In this document: positions 35,871-48,704 of the stretch, in pieces
Position numbering within the stretch: the stretch's first letter is position 1
How the letters are laid out: the number at the start of each line of letters is the position of its first letter
NCBI GenBank assembly: GCA_017590115.1
Contig: JAGGNK010015225.1
Span: 1,315,656 to 1,379,655 of the forward strand
Direction of reading: 5' to 3'
From: Montifringilla adamsi
Taxonomy: Eukaryota; Chordata; Aves; Passeriformes; Passeridae
DNA: 64,000 nucleotides
Program-made: the position numbers and the translations under genes
Notes under the pieces: model-generated
Database searches by the model: none
What the model was told of the DNA's origin: nothing
The model's input: the letters and a program-made list of their open reading frames with translations, nothing else

Positions 35871-37733
35871 CCTCCTTCCCCGTCTGCCCTCGGGGTTTTC
35901 TGGCTCTCAGTGCCCACCAGGGCATGTCCAGCTCTCACCCACCAATGCCCCCAGGTTCTTCTGCCAGGCCTCTCCACCCATTGTCCTCCCAGCCTGGATT
36001 TGTGCTTGGGTTGCCCTGACCCTTGTGCAGGACCTCGGCACCCACCCCTGCTGTGCCAAACCCTGCTGCTGTTGGTGCTGTTGGCACAAGTTTCACTTCC
36101 TGTCAGGTTCACACTCTGATCAACGATCAATTTTTCTTTTTCTGACCAAAAAAATTTGAAAAAAAAAGGAAAAGCTGAGTTCAGTGCTTGATGTGTTACA
36201 TGCAGGACCCTTGGATTTACCTGTGGACTTCAAAGTGTGATGTATTAACAGTGTCACATTAATCTGTGATAATTTATGTTGATATCCTTTTATCTGACTG
36301 GTGTGGTTCCCATCAGCAGCAAGTGAGCTGTGGGATTTGTAGCCAGCCCGACTGTCATCTCTAAGTCCACATTTGATTCATGGTCTCATTTCCTGTTTTT
36401 TCCTCCCACTGCTCACAGACCTTTTTTTGTTCTTTCCTTTTCCATGCTCCATTTATTAAATGTGGAGTTAGAAACACAATTAGAATTTACTCAAGTCTAT
36501 AATGTTTGAATATTAAATCTTTGGAGCAATAAAAATTATTTCCCAAACATTTTTTATCTGTGTTTTCTCTTCAGCTGATGAACTCAGGCCTAATTACTGA
36601 ATGAGTGACCAAAAAAAAAAAAAGGACCTGATTTGATCCATTCCAAGCAATCACTGTGTGAATAATCCTGACATTCCCAAGTATAGATAAAGCTCCTCTA
36701 ATCTTAAATTAAGCTTCATTCCAGCACCCAAAACCTAAACTTCAGGGATGACTTCTCATCCATTCCTCAGTACAAATAAAATATAAATTAAGATGGTTGT
36801 GGTCACATAGACCACGTTGTGTATTGGGGTTTTTGTCTTGTTAACAAACAGAAACAAGTAAAGGACTTCAAAAATGAATTTTTAAGTGGCTGTTTCCAGC
36901 AGAGTGCATGGACTGGATGCCACAAGGAGCTCCACGGCTCCAGGTGATCCCTGAGGACAGGGACTGCCTGTCAGGGGTGGTCTCCTGTGCCTGGCTAAAT
37001 CCAGGAGGGCAGGGCTGAGCACGGAGCTGAGCTCCAGCTGCTCGGGCACAAAAGCAGGAGGATTTCATGTTTAACATCAATGTCAGCCCCAACGTTCCCT
37101 GACCTTCACCAGGCTCTGCCCCCCGTGGAGTTTTTCATCAGAGCACTTGGCTGGGCTGGAGCATCATCCAGGACACATCCCAGAGCCTCCTGCAGGGAGC
37201 ATCAAGGGCTGGGACTTGCATGGAGAGAGCTGCTGGTGTTGAGTCACGAGGCTTGGGAGCTGAGCTTTCACCATCAGGGTTTTGATCATTCCCTGTCCTT
37301 TCTGCTCTGTCGGAACACAGAGTTCTCTCTGTTAATATTCACTTCTTTCATCACATTGTTAAACACCTCCCTCCCTCTCTCCCTCCCTCATTTTTTTTAT
37401 TTTTGTGGGGGCTGAACTGCAGAATTCCTCTCTGGAAAACATTATCTGATATCTCTGTTTGTTTTTTGTGCTTCCTCAGCAGGCAGGAAGTGTCGTGGTT
37501 GAGACAGAGACAATACAAAGCAGCACACTCCATTTTCAGAGGTTTCAAACAGTTTTATTCCAGCCTGCATGCTTTTTGTACATTCTTACAAAACTCATAA
37601 ATTTACCCTTTGGTCATGAGAGACAAACACGGCGCTCATTGGAACAGGCAGCTGCAGTTTCTCTGATTTATCCTTCTTTCTGTCTTGGTTTCTGTGCCAA
37701 CGACCTCGGCAGGAAATTCTTTCAGGGGTAAAC

Positions 37734-38359
37734 ATGGATCCTCCTATCAAGCATGGATCCTCTTCCCAAACATGGATCCTCCCATCAAACATGGATCCTC
37801 TTATCAAACATGGATCCTCTTCCCAAGCATGGATCCTCTTCCCAAACATGGATCCTCTTCCCAAACATGGATCCTCTTCCCAAACATGGATCCTCTTATC
37901 AAACATGGATCCTCTTCCCAAACATGGATCCTCTTATCAAACATGGATCCTCTTCCCAAACATGGATCCTCTTCCCAAGCATGGATCCTCTTCCCAAACA
38001 TGGATCCCCTTATCAAACATGGATCCTCCTATCAAACATGGATCCCCTTATCAAACATGGATCCTCTTCCCAAACATGGATCCTCTTCTCAAACATGGAT
38101 CCTCTTCCCAAACATGGATCCTCCTATCAAACATGGATCCTCTTCCCAAACATGGATCCTGCTATCAAACATGGATCCTCTTCCCAAACATGGATCCTCT
38201 TCTCAAACATGGATCTTCTTCCCAAACATGGATCCTCTATCAAACATGGATCCCCTTATCAAACCTGGATCCTCTTCTCAAACATGGATCCTCTTCTCAA
38301 ACATGGATCCTCCTATCAAACATGGATCCCCTTATCAAACCTGGATCCTCTTCTCAGAC
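37734..38359 (+). repeat. 19-bp minisatellite, 33 units
   Basis: ATGGATCCTCTTCCCAAAC repeats 33 times in register. The variation is mostly confined to the middle of the unit: CTTCCC, CTTATC, CCTATC, CTTCTC or CCCATC before AAAC. One unit near 38240 has lost a base. Nearly every unit holds a GGATCC (BamHI) site. Because 19 is not a multiple of 3 and the unit has no stop in any forward frame, all three plus frames stay open for 211-318 codons. These are not genes. Confidence 0.97.
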
Positions 38360-40296
38360 TTCTCTCTGGCTCACAGAAGTTGCTTTAAAACCTCTTCCAG
38401 GAGGAAGGCCAGGCCTGGTGTGCACAGGGAGCCCAGAGGAAAGAGCAGCGTGGTCGTGGTGAGCTCCATGGAAACATGGAGGAGTCACTGGGTGTCCATG
38501 GGAAAGTGGAGATTGCTGAGGAGCTCAGCCTCAGCCTGGGGGTGGTCTGGCCACCAGGAAAAAGGCTCAAGAGGGGAAGAAGAGAAAGGAAAAATTAGAA
38601 GAGAAATTAATTTTCCAATGTGCCAGGTGGGATCTCCTTGAGGAGCATGTGGGGAAAAGCTCCGAAGTCACAGAGGATGGGGAAGTCTTTTCTGTCCCCC
38701 AGTAACACTGAAAACGGGGTCTGGAAAAATCAGGACACAAACACTTGCTTGGGTACAAATACAACAGTCTTCACCCTCCTGTAATTAAATTTTCTGTGCC
38801 TTGTCTCTTTACTTATGGGTAGGATCCTTCTATTTCCACACTGCCCTTGTCCTGAATCCCATTCCAGTCCTTCCAGCAGACATGAGAGGACTCATCCCAC
38901 TTTGGGACATCACCTCCACTGTCACTAAAATATACTTTATTTCTATAATAGAGCTTATCCTGTATCCAACATCATTTGAAACAGCAGCTCAAACTAAATA
39001 AGAAACTTAAAAATGGTGAAGGGGGCAACTTAAAACTTGTGTAGGATACAGCTTAAAATGGAGTAGGATTCATGTAAAATCCTTCAGCGTTTTTGGTAGT
39101 TTACTGTTCAAAAGAAAAAGCAATTCTTAGCAGTCCTGGATATTCATTCATTGAAACCCCTCCATTTCTACAGGGAAATTCAAGCTTCAGTCTTAGGGTT
39201 GATCTCTGGGGAAAAGTGAAACCCTTGGTTCAATCCAGTGGCCTAAAGTTTATTAGAGGAAAATGGATCAACATCACTTTGCTCCACACTGCCTAATAAA
39301 ATATTTTATTCTTCAAGAGACCTTAATTCTGTGTATCCAAACCCAAAATGGAGAGCAGACGGATTGTTTCTTTACACAATTTTCTCGGAGAGCTTTCCCC
39401 AGGGAGATCGTGGTTCTTTAATTGAAATGTGCCTGTATTTCCTTCAGCTCATTATAGGAGCTTTAAACAAGACCCAGTCTGTGGGAATCAGCAGGGAAAA
39501 GTCCTTTATTTGCCATCCAGGTTACTCCACTGGCACTGTTTGCTTTTCCAATAGTAAATTTTCCAACAGGCTGACAGCTCCGTTGTTAAAGTGCCATAAT
39601 AATTAAAGAGGAGATTAAACAATTCAGGAGAACAGTGACTAATTGAAAGAGGTGCATTTCCCTCTGAATACAGCACGAGGGACACCAGTGATGACATTCT
39701 GCCCTAAAAATGTATTCCATAGGTTGTAACTGTGGATGCAAGCCCAGGAAACAGCTCAGTGGTGGAAATAAAGCCGGACAGTGAGCCAGGGAATTCAGTG
39801 TTTGTGCCTTGACTGAAAGATGACTGATGGCTTATTTGATTACAGAGCTGAAACGCTTCCACAAGGAGCAAATATTGGAGCTTTTCAACCTCTCAGGAGG
39901 AATTCTAACAGAGGTTGGGTGTTAAAGGAGGAGAAACATTTTATGAGACAGATCTGCAAGGATTTGGGACAAACCTGAAGGAAAAGTAAATCCCCTGTGT
40001 CCACCCTGGGTGCCTGGAGGAGGTTCTCCTTCAGGAGTGTTGGCAAGGGAAGGAAAGGTGGCAGGAGGACAAAGTGGATTAAGTGGTGTTAAAAATCCTG
40101 TCCCTGGAGCTGCCAATGATTTCAAAATCATCAATGAATCTGCTGTTGTGGGCACGTGGAAGATGAAGGTGAGGAACAGACTCTTGCACTGCTCTGAAAA
40201 GTCAAGTGTCTGCTCAGATTGGGTTGGGGACAGCAGGGGGAGTTTGGGGGACTGTCCTGTCTTAATGCTGGGGTCAGACACCTCAGCCTGCTGAAG

Positions 40297-40500
40297 ATGT
40301 GATTTTAGGAAGAAATTCTTTACTGTGAAGGCAGTGACACTGGCACAGGGTGCCCAGAGCAGCTGTGGCTGCCCCTGGCAGTGTCCCAGGCCAGGTTGGC
40401 AGGGTTTGGAGCACACTGGGATGGTGGAAGGTGTCCCCACCCATGGCACTGGATGGGCTTTGAGGTGCCTTCAACCCAAACCATCGGGGATTCTGTGGTC
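40297..40500 (+). mobile_element. CR1 LINE 3' fragment
   Basis: It runs from TTAGGAAGAAATTCTTTACT through GGGTGCCCAGAGCAGCTGTG to AACCCAAACCATCGGGGATT. Confidence 0.88.
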
Positions 40501-41505
40501 CCCAGCAGTGGGAGCTGGCTGAGCCTCACTGAGCCAGCCTGCCACTCCAATTCTTGCTCAATACAATTCCTCTCAGCGAGGCCAGGGCTTTCAGTGTGAG
40601 CTAGATGAAATCTCTGCTCCATGGCTGAGTTTGCCTCACCCTAGCAGGGAGAGAGCAGAGCCCTTCCATGATGAGCTTGAAATGGGAAAACAGCATAAAA
40701 AAGGATTGTGGGAATCAAAGTGGAAAAGAACCTTGGTTGTCCTTTCCTTTGGCACAGCCTTGACAAGGACCTCGTGCCTTTGCTGCTACCTCAGCAGATC
40801 TAACAGATTAAATATATTCCTAAATTATTTTCTAAATGAGATTCTTATTAAGATACAATAAACCACCTAACGTGAATATTTCTGTCTGTGGCAGCTGTTG
40901 TGGCCACATACTGAGGAAAGCTGGATCATGCCACGTTTCTGCAGATGTTTGATCCCACACTGGGGAAGGTTTTTATCTCTAATGTTGCACTCCCACAGCC
41001 CAGAGCTCTCAGGTTTGTGTGGGGAGGTCGCCAGCTTCTCCAGAGGTTTGTTCTGTGAAATTTGCTCTTTTCCTTTTTGGAAGAAATCACGCAGCCAACT
41101 GCCTGTGTGTGCAACAGAGGCAATCCAAGCAAACCCAGAGTTGTGTGTTATTTGCCAGGATGATCAGGAATGGTGAAACAGCAAACTGATTAATTATGCA
41201 TGACCCAGGCAGATTATTTACTCAGCCAGACACTAACACAGGATCTTTTGTCTTGTTTTCGGTCTTGCTCGCTAATCTGTTTGATTTGGCAGTTTGTAAA
41301 TAACTGGTTAATAAAATTTGGGAATATTAAAGCTGAGTGGTGAGTAAAGGGCAGCCAATGCTCACATCAAAGGGCAGTGAAAGAGACAGATCTTTTTTAA
41401 TCAGCTGCAATGAGGAAGAAGTAACAAAGCAGGGAGAGGAAACAAAGAAAGGCACCCAAAATGCAGTTTTGTGACCCCACCTGGGGTGCTGTGTCCATGT
41501 CTGGG

Positions 41506-41872
41506 GCTCAGAATCACCTCTGCTAAGGCACCATTTCTGTCTGACACAACTGACATCACCCTGTAAATGCTTTGTGGTTTTAGCAGCTTTTCCCCTCCCA
41601 TCACTGAATATTTACCAGTTCTGATTTAACACTGGGTCGCTTTGGCTGAGCTGTTCATGGGCTGAACTGTGCAGGTGAGAGGAAATGATCAGTCACACAC
41701 TGAGGAAGGACATTTTGTGTTTCCTTCTCCAATCCCTGTTATCCCACAACCTCTTCTATCAAGGTTGTGGCTTCCCCTGGATCCCTGGAATGTCCAAGGC
41801 CAGGCTGGACAGGGCTTGGAGCAGCCTGGGACAATGGGAGGTGTCCCTGCCCATGGCAGGGGTGGCACTGGA
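41506..41872 (+). repeat. Inverted repeat 2, left arm
   Basis: The segment matches the reverse complement of 46517-46868. It includes about 260 bases that are not CR1 (from CTCAGAATCACCTCTGCTAA to CAACCTCTTCTATCAA), joined at the same point to a truncated CR1. Sharing the junction argues for one duplicated locus rather than two separate insertions. Confidence 0.88.
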
Positions 41873-41930
41873 ATTAAAAGTGCTTTAAGTTTCCTTCCAA
41901 CCTATTCCAAACTATTCTGTGTTTCTATGG
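41762..41930 (+). mobile_element. CR1 LINE 3' fragment
   Basis: GTTGTGGCTTCCCCTGGATC to the tail CTATTCTGTGTTTCTATGG. Most of it belongs to the left arm of inverted repeat 2; the last 60 bases do not match the other arm. Confidence 0.88.
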
Positions 41931-41976
41931 TTATCGTTTCAAAAAGCTTTAATTTACATTGAGAAATGCACCCCTG

Positions 41977-42365
41977 TAATATATAATATATAATATATAA
42001 TATATAATATATAATATATAATATATAATATATAATATATAATATATAATATATAATATATAACANNNNNNNNNNNNNNNNNNNNNATATAAGATATAAT
42101 ATAATATATAATTATAATTAATATACCATATATAACATATAATGTATAATATATAATGTATAATATACATTATATATTATATGTAATTTATACTGTATAA
42201 TATATTATATGTACTATATAATATATAATATATTATATATTATGCATTGTATTGTATATTATATATAATATATAATATATTATATATTATAAATAATATA
42301 TAATATATTGTAAAGAACATGTAATATATAATATTTAATATATAACGTATAAGTTGATAATTTAT
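41977..42365. repeat. AT heptamer array and AT-rich tract with assembly gap
   Basis: TAATATA repeats in perfect 7-base register over about 85 bases. This is followed by 21 unknown bases (42066-42086) and nearly 280 bases of irregular TATA-type sequence. The true length of the array is unknown because of the gap. Confidence 0.95.
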
Positions 42366-44235
42366 ATTGAAAACATTTTGCTCACAAAGGCATTTGGAAA
42401 GTGAAGCAGTTTTATCCCTGTTTTACAGGTACACATCAGGAGAATGTCTGGCTCAGGATCACACAACCCCTGGCAGAGCTGAGAGTTCCTCAGGGTTTAT
42501 ACTCTGGAAATATACAATACATATATAAATATACATATATAAATCTATATAATATGTATTTAATATACCAGGATCCACTCTGTGGATCATCCTGTACCTC
42601 TGCCATCCCAATGCCATCCCTGCCCCACGTTTATTTCCCGCTCCATGCTGTGCTCCACGAGGTCTGTGACCCTGCAGGGGACCATTTGCTGATCCCTGGC
42701 AGTGTCTGTGCTGCCAAGCACCCGATCCCACGGGGATTCCTCCTGCAGGACACTTCCCTTCCGTGCTGGGATAACGGGGTGGGTCTGATCAGCAGCCATG
42801 GGAGGGTTTGTTTCCACACCCTGGAGCCCTGTGTGGCCCCACACTTTTATTTTCCGCACACTCTTCCATCCCAGCTCTCCAGGCAGTGATTAATGCTCTC
42901 AAGGACTTCTCCATGGCAACAATCAATCTGGCATTCCCTAATTTTCAAGTGCTTTACTTTGCCACATTAACAGGGTTTCCTGTTAAAGGACGTGTGTTGT
43001 GTCCTGTATGTTTTTAATGCAGGATTTGAGTCCTGAATGGAAAGCTTAAATGTGTACATGCCCTTTTATTCCAAAGATTGCTGAGGTAACAGCAGCAGAG
43101 CGCTTTTCCCTCCACATAATGTGGTGGCCTGTGATAACTGGGAAGATTTTTGTCCTGTAATTCGATCTGGGCTTAGTAAATAAATGATTCCACACTGCAG
43201 AGATGCAGAATATGACAAGAGCATCGGAATCCATTGGAAGAGGGAGGCAGGAGGTCCAGACAGACACGAATGGGAACAGCAAGAGGCAATTTCCTTCTCA
43301 ATCACGGAGCCTGTGCCCAGCAGTGTGTCCTCAGCAGAGTCCAGTATGTAAATTGAGTTTCTATTTTCGTGGCTTCGAGGTAACCAGCAACAGATGGTGT
43401 TTTGAAACACTCATAATTTTGGCTAATAGAGTCACTGCTGCCAACTGTCCTGTCCTCCAAGCAGTGATTAATATATTATTAGTAATAAATAATATCTAAT
43501 GATGATACAAACAGTCCAAACCCTGGAGTCCTTAGTCCTGAGCAACTCCCACGCTCTCCAAGACTTTGTGCTCCTGCCTTTGGATGCCAAAGTTGTTTCT
43601 CTCGATCCGCATTCCCAATCCTCATTTTTATTAACACACATCCTATGGGCATCCTCCAGATGCCACCTCTCCTGTGGGAATTCCATGTGGCTGTCAGGAA
43701 CAGAGCTTGCTCATGCAGGACTCTGCCATGGAAACTTTGATCAGAGCTTCCATTAAATTCCCACAGCGCGGGAGTCAAAAATCTCTCGCCGGCTTTGAGC
43801 GCTCGGATCCAGATGGTCCCTTCCAGCTCCAGGGGAAGGATTTGGAAGGAAAAGTGAAATCCCATCTTTTATGCTTGTTACAATAACCTGGACATGGCTG
43901 GAAGGAGAGCCAGGACTTCTACCTGAATGTGTGAATGCAAAGCCAAACATTCCCAATAAAGGAGCTTCTTGTGTTCCTGTTTGGAAGCAGGACAGAGCAC
44001 ATGGAAAATGCAGCAGAAGGTGGGAGAGAGTCCAGCCTGTGGCCAGGCTTCAAAAAAGGGGAGCAGGATAAGCCTGGAAGCCACTGTGCTGTAAAAGCAA
44101 TGCCTGCACTCAAATGAAGGGGAAGAATAATGTGAGGGAAAAAAGCACTCAGTGCTATCCTGAAGGATCAGGGCAGAGCCAAGTGAAACAGAGATACTCG
44201 AGCCTGGAATGGCAGGTGCACTACAAGCAAAATGC

Positions 44236-44320
44236 ATTATGTTATGTTATGTTATATTATATTATATTATATTATATTATATTATATTATATTACATTAT
44301 ATTACATTTATTATATTATT
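44236..44320 (+). repeat. (TTATA)n pentanucleotide microsatellite
   Basis: TTATG units at the left grade into TTATA units and then TTACA-containing ones, about 16 repeats in all. Confidence 0.92.
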
Positions 44321-46469
44321 CCAAGTGGAGAGACTCATCTAACAAAATGTGCAAAGGCCTTGCACAGCCATGCAGCTCAGAATAACCTTCCCAAAAGCAG
44401 CATCCCAGGAATATCATCTCTCAGAGAAAGCAGCAGCATTTCAGTTCTCTCCTGCTTAGCACATCCAACGTTTTGAGGCAGCTGCTGAAATAAAGGACTG
44501 CCTGCTCTGAAATTCCTGGATTTCTCCCAGTGCCCAGGTGGGACATGCTGCTGTTCCCTGGAGTCTTGCTCCTACTCCTGTCCACACTTTGCTCATCCAC
44601 ACCAATTTCTGGGGCATTTTTGCCAGAAAAAGCACTGGTGATTTAAAAACTTGGCCCAAAACTTCAGAGCAGCAGAGGCAATAAACATTAGTCACTGTAG
44701 CAAACTAATTTGTTTTCCATATGGCATTTTCAATGGAGTGTGGAAGATTCACAAGTGAAATAATAATTACAAATGAGGAATACTTTGAAAAAAAAAAAAA
44801 GTGTTTTTCTCCCAATGCATCAGTTTAAAGGGTTTCTAATTAAGTCAATACTTGATTATGCTGGAGATGACATTGGCTGCCAAATTACAGTTTGTTGGGT
44901 TTTGTTCTCAGGGAAAGATTGTTCCCAAGGGCAGTAAAATTCCTGCATCTATTCAGCCTGCAGGGCTGCTGAGATGTGAGAGAGGTGGTTAATTCCCTTG
45001 GGAATATCACGAGGTGAACATTTTCTTAATAACCCTCCTGCCTATAATAGAAAATTCTGCTCAGCAAGATGAGGGTCTGATATTTCTGATTCAGCCGAGC
45101 CGAGGACAGATGCTCTGAGATACCCTTGATCTGTACCTGGCAAAATCCAAATCCAAATCAGAGCTGGGAATTATTCTCCAAGGGAAAAGGGACAGAGCTC
45201 CCTGAGATCTCAGATCTAAGATAACAGCAATGCAGAACACCTTGTTCTCCTTCCAAACTCTGGTTTTGGGGGGTTGCCACCACCCTGAGCTCTTCTTCCC
45301 CATCTGGGGTGTGCTGTCCACAGGAGGTTTCTTCTCCTCACTCCTGGGTGTCCCCAGGGATGTGTCCATCCTCCTGTCCCCACCCAGGGCTGGTTTTTAC
45401 AGGGCAGTGGCCATGGGGTTTCCCCAGAGATGAGCTCAGGCACAAGGCCCTTGTTTAGGGGACATTTGTGGTCACAGGGAAACCCAGCTGAGCAAGCCCA
45501 GAGGTGTCCTGAGACCTTTTGGTGTTGGATCAGTCCACAGACTTCTGCAAGTGATGGCCAAAATCCCCTTTGCCAGGCTGCAGTTTCAGCCCAGCCTCTA
45601 AACCACTGGCAGGTTTGCATCTGGAGGTTCAATTTTAAAATATAAAATGTAAATTTTGATGAAGATCCAAGATCTGTTTCAGGTCTCTGTTCATTTTCCA
45701 GTCTAGTCTCGTAAGGACATCTTTCCTACAGGGAGTTTTGCAGAGATTTTCTACTTGTAAATAGGAAGAAATGTAAGAGTGATTTGTTCCTACTCCCTTG
45801 TAATCAAAGCATTTGACAAGTTTTACTCCAACATCTATTTTCCACCTCGCAAAGCAGGTTCAGGCCAGTCCTCAGCTCTGATTTTCACTGCCAGTCAATC
45901 AGGGAACTTGCAGAAATGCCACATCCACAGATGACCGAGCCTGTGCAAAGATTCAGACCCCGTGCCTGCTTTTTTTTTTCCTTCAGTAGCACAACTGCTG
46001 ATTGTGCTTTTCTTTCTTTCATGCAACTTGGGCCCTGTCTATTGAGATCTTTATACAAATTTGGATTGCAGTTCTTATCTTTTAATGGCTGTCCAGCACA
46101 TGCACGCAGGGCCCTGCTCTGGAGGCAGCACAACGGGGCTGGATTAATTAAATGACCCTCACTGAAAGACAGCCAAGGCCTGAGGCCTCACATCCACAGG
46201 GAAATGTCCACTTCTGTCACATTTGTTGTTCCAGGGCCTAAAATGCTTTAAGGGTGAGATTTTTCAAAAGACCCTGTGGAGAATGCAATTCTTTTTCTTT
46301 CGACTCCTTTTGGGAAGTGCCCAAACCAGACATTTCTATTTTTTTTTTTTGTCAGGATTATCCCAAAATAGACCACAGGCCATGTTTTGCTATGGTTGAA
46401 TTTGGAGGAACATTTTGTCTTTTGCAAATGTTTCCAGTCAGCAGAAGAGATGGAAAATCTAAGTTACAG

Positions 46470-46622
46470 ATTCATGGAATGGTTTGGGTTGAAGGGACCT
46501 TAAATCCCATCCAGTGCCACCCCTGCCATGGCAGGGACACCTCCCACTGTCCCAGGCTGCTCCAAGCCCTGTCCAGCCTGGCCTTGGACATTCCAGGGAT
46601 CCAGGGGAAGCCACAACCTTGA
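46470..46622 (-). mobile_element. CR1 LINE 3' fragment
   Basis: The tail TTCATGGAATGGTTTGGGTT on the plus strand runs back to GATCCAGGGGAAGCCACAAC. It partly belongs to the right arm of inverted repeat 2. Confidence 0.9.
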
Positions 46623-46868
46623 TAGAAGAGGTTGTGGGATAACAGGGATTGGAGAAGGAAACACAAAATGTCCTTCCTCAGTGTGTCACTGATAATTTCC
46701 TCTCACCTGCACAGTTCAGCCCATGAACAGCTCAGCCAAAGCGACCCAGTGTTAAATCAGAACTGGTAAATATTCAGTGATGGGAGGAGAAAAAAGCACA
46801 AAGCATTTACAGGGTGATGTCAGTTGTGTCAGACAGAAATGGTGCCTTAGCAGAGGTGATTCTGAGCT
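46517..46868 (-). repeat. Inverted repeat 2, right arm
   Basis: Reverse-complement partner of 41506-41872, including the same CR1 truncation junction. The differences are a short deletion in the GCTTTTTTCTCC region and scattered substitutions. Confidence 0.88.
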
Positions 46869-47779
46869 CTAATATCTGAGTTGAGACTGTTCCAGGTTTG
46901 GGAACATGCAGAGCTATTGCCATGGAAATTTATGAACAAACTCCTGAGGCCACATTTGTTTTCTATTTATTGTTTTTCCTTGACTTTCATGACTCCAGGT
47001 TTGCCAGTGCTGGAGGATAATTGATGTTGTTTTTTATTGTCTGGTGTTTTGTCATCACCATTTCCCACCTGGATTTTGGGTTTTTTTTCTTTCTTTTTTT
47101 TTTTTTGGTTGGTGGAATTCTAGAATATCGTGAAACTTGTAAAAGTCAGAGCACAGACCTCTAATGTGAGTATCAGAGATATTGTCTATAAGTCATTCCC
47201 ATCTGCCCTCTCTCCATTCTCCTTCACCAGGATTATTCTGAACATGACAGATTTGGTACAGAAAGTGCCTGAAGTGCAGGGAAGGGGATGAGAGACAATT
47301 GCCCTACATCAGAATATGCAACTGTGAGCAGAGGAAAAACCCTTGCCCTCAGGAGAGGCATAATAAAATTAACTTACATGTCTAGATCCTCACTTTGAGC
47401 ACAAAAAGATTCACATCACATACAAAAGATGTCAGAAAAGGATTCAATTGTGTCACTGTGCAGTTCAAGCCCTTAAAGAATTTTGCCAAAATTAAGACTC
47501 TCTTCATCCTTGGGTGTTAATTAAGTGAGATAATGCAGGCAGTGTTGTGGCATTACTGAGGTCGCAGGGTTTGAAATGGTCCCTGCCAGCTGCTGAAAAC
47601 TCTGCCAAAATATTACTTTGGGGGTGACATTTTTCACAAGGCTTGCCTTCAGAGCAGGAGCAGCATCTTGGGAGTTGGAAAAAGATGCCTTGGCATGATT
47701 TTGGGGAAGAGCCCACCTAGGAAAGGCTGTTGTGCATGAGCCAGCCTTAACTCTGAGCATCAACAGCTCCTGTGGAACT

Positions 47780-47998
47780 GTGCCAGGCTGGATTTTAGGG
47801 AAAGGTTCTTCCCCTCAGAGGGTGCTGGGCGCTCCCAGGGAATGGCCACATTCCCAAGGCTGCTCCAGGAGCGTTCTGACATCGCTCCCAGGGATGCACA
47901 GGGTGGGATTGTTGGGGTGTCTGTGCAGGAGCTGGACTGCATGAACCTCGTGGTCCCTTCCAGCTCTGGATATTCCGTGATCCTCTGATTCTATAATG
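47780..47998 (+). mobile_element. CR1 LINE 3' fragment
   Basis: It contains GATTTTAGGGAAAGGTTCTT, then a diverged middle, then CGTGGTCCCTTCCAGCTCTG and a tail GTGATCCTCTGATTCTATAA. The middle and tail differ from most CR1 copies here, so this is probably another subfamily. Confidence 0.78.
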
Positions 47999-48704
47999 AC
48001 AGAACAGGGGCAGGGGATTATATCACTATGGAACTGCGGGGTGGGGGATTTGAGACAGAGATCACTCGAGCTGGAATCCAGCCAGGTCACTGGATTAACC
48101 CCCTGGCTGCTGGGAAATGCTGAGGGGTCTTTCATGGCCCGAAGTGCGGAGGAGCTCGTCTCCTCTGCTGGCAGGAGAGGGGCGAATTATTTACTCTCTT
48201 TAACACTGGGCTTCTGCACCAGCAGTGTCACAAAAGCTATTCCTTCTCAGGCAGATGTTGGCTGCCAGTGGGAAGCTGAGAAATGCCAGTTTTAATTAAA
48301 AGCTTTATTTTCAAATACAATCCGGAGATTATAAGCGGTAAGAGGGACTCGTCCGCTGGGAGGCTTCAATGTGCGGCCCTGAGCAAAACAGCAGTAATTG
48401 AAAGACAAGGCCTAATTCCCCTTCTCCCAGCTGGGTCTGAGCACGAGGCAGGGACATCAATCCAGCCCTTGAAGGAGGGCTGGCAGCATCTCGGGTTTGT
48501 CTTTGCCTCTGTTGTCAGAGGGAAGGCAGCCAGAGCAAGGCTTTACATCCTCCCGTCCCTTCTCTCTCAAGTCGGCTTAGGAAGAAAAAACAAAGGAGAG
48601 GGGCAAAAAAGGAGAAGGCCCTGCAGAGTCCTATTAGAAAATGGTGTTTTCACGTTATTTTTGGTGCACTTGCGCCCATTTCTGTCCATTCCTGGATGGT
48701 TCTG

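Noticed and set aside
37734..38359. Superficial resemblance to a CRISPR array
   Set aside because: The units are contiguous 19-mers with no unique spacers, and the genome is a bird's.
37685..38641. Open frames of 211-318 codons with a repetitive MDPLPKHGSSSQTW-type protein
   Set aside because: They arise from a 19-base minisatellite whose unit lacks stops in every forward frame. Three overlapping frames are equally open, so no one of them is selected.
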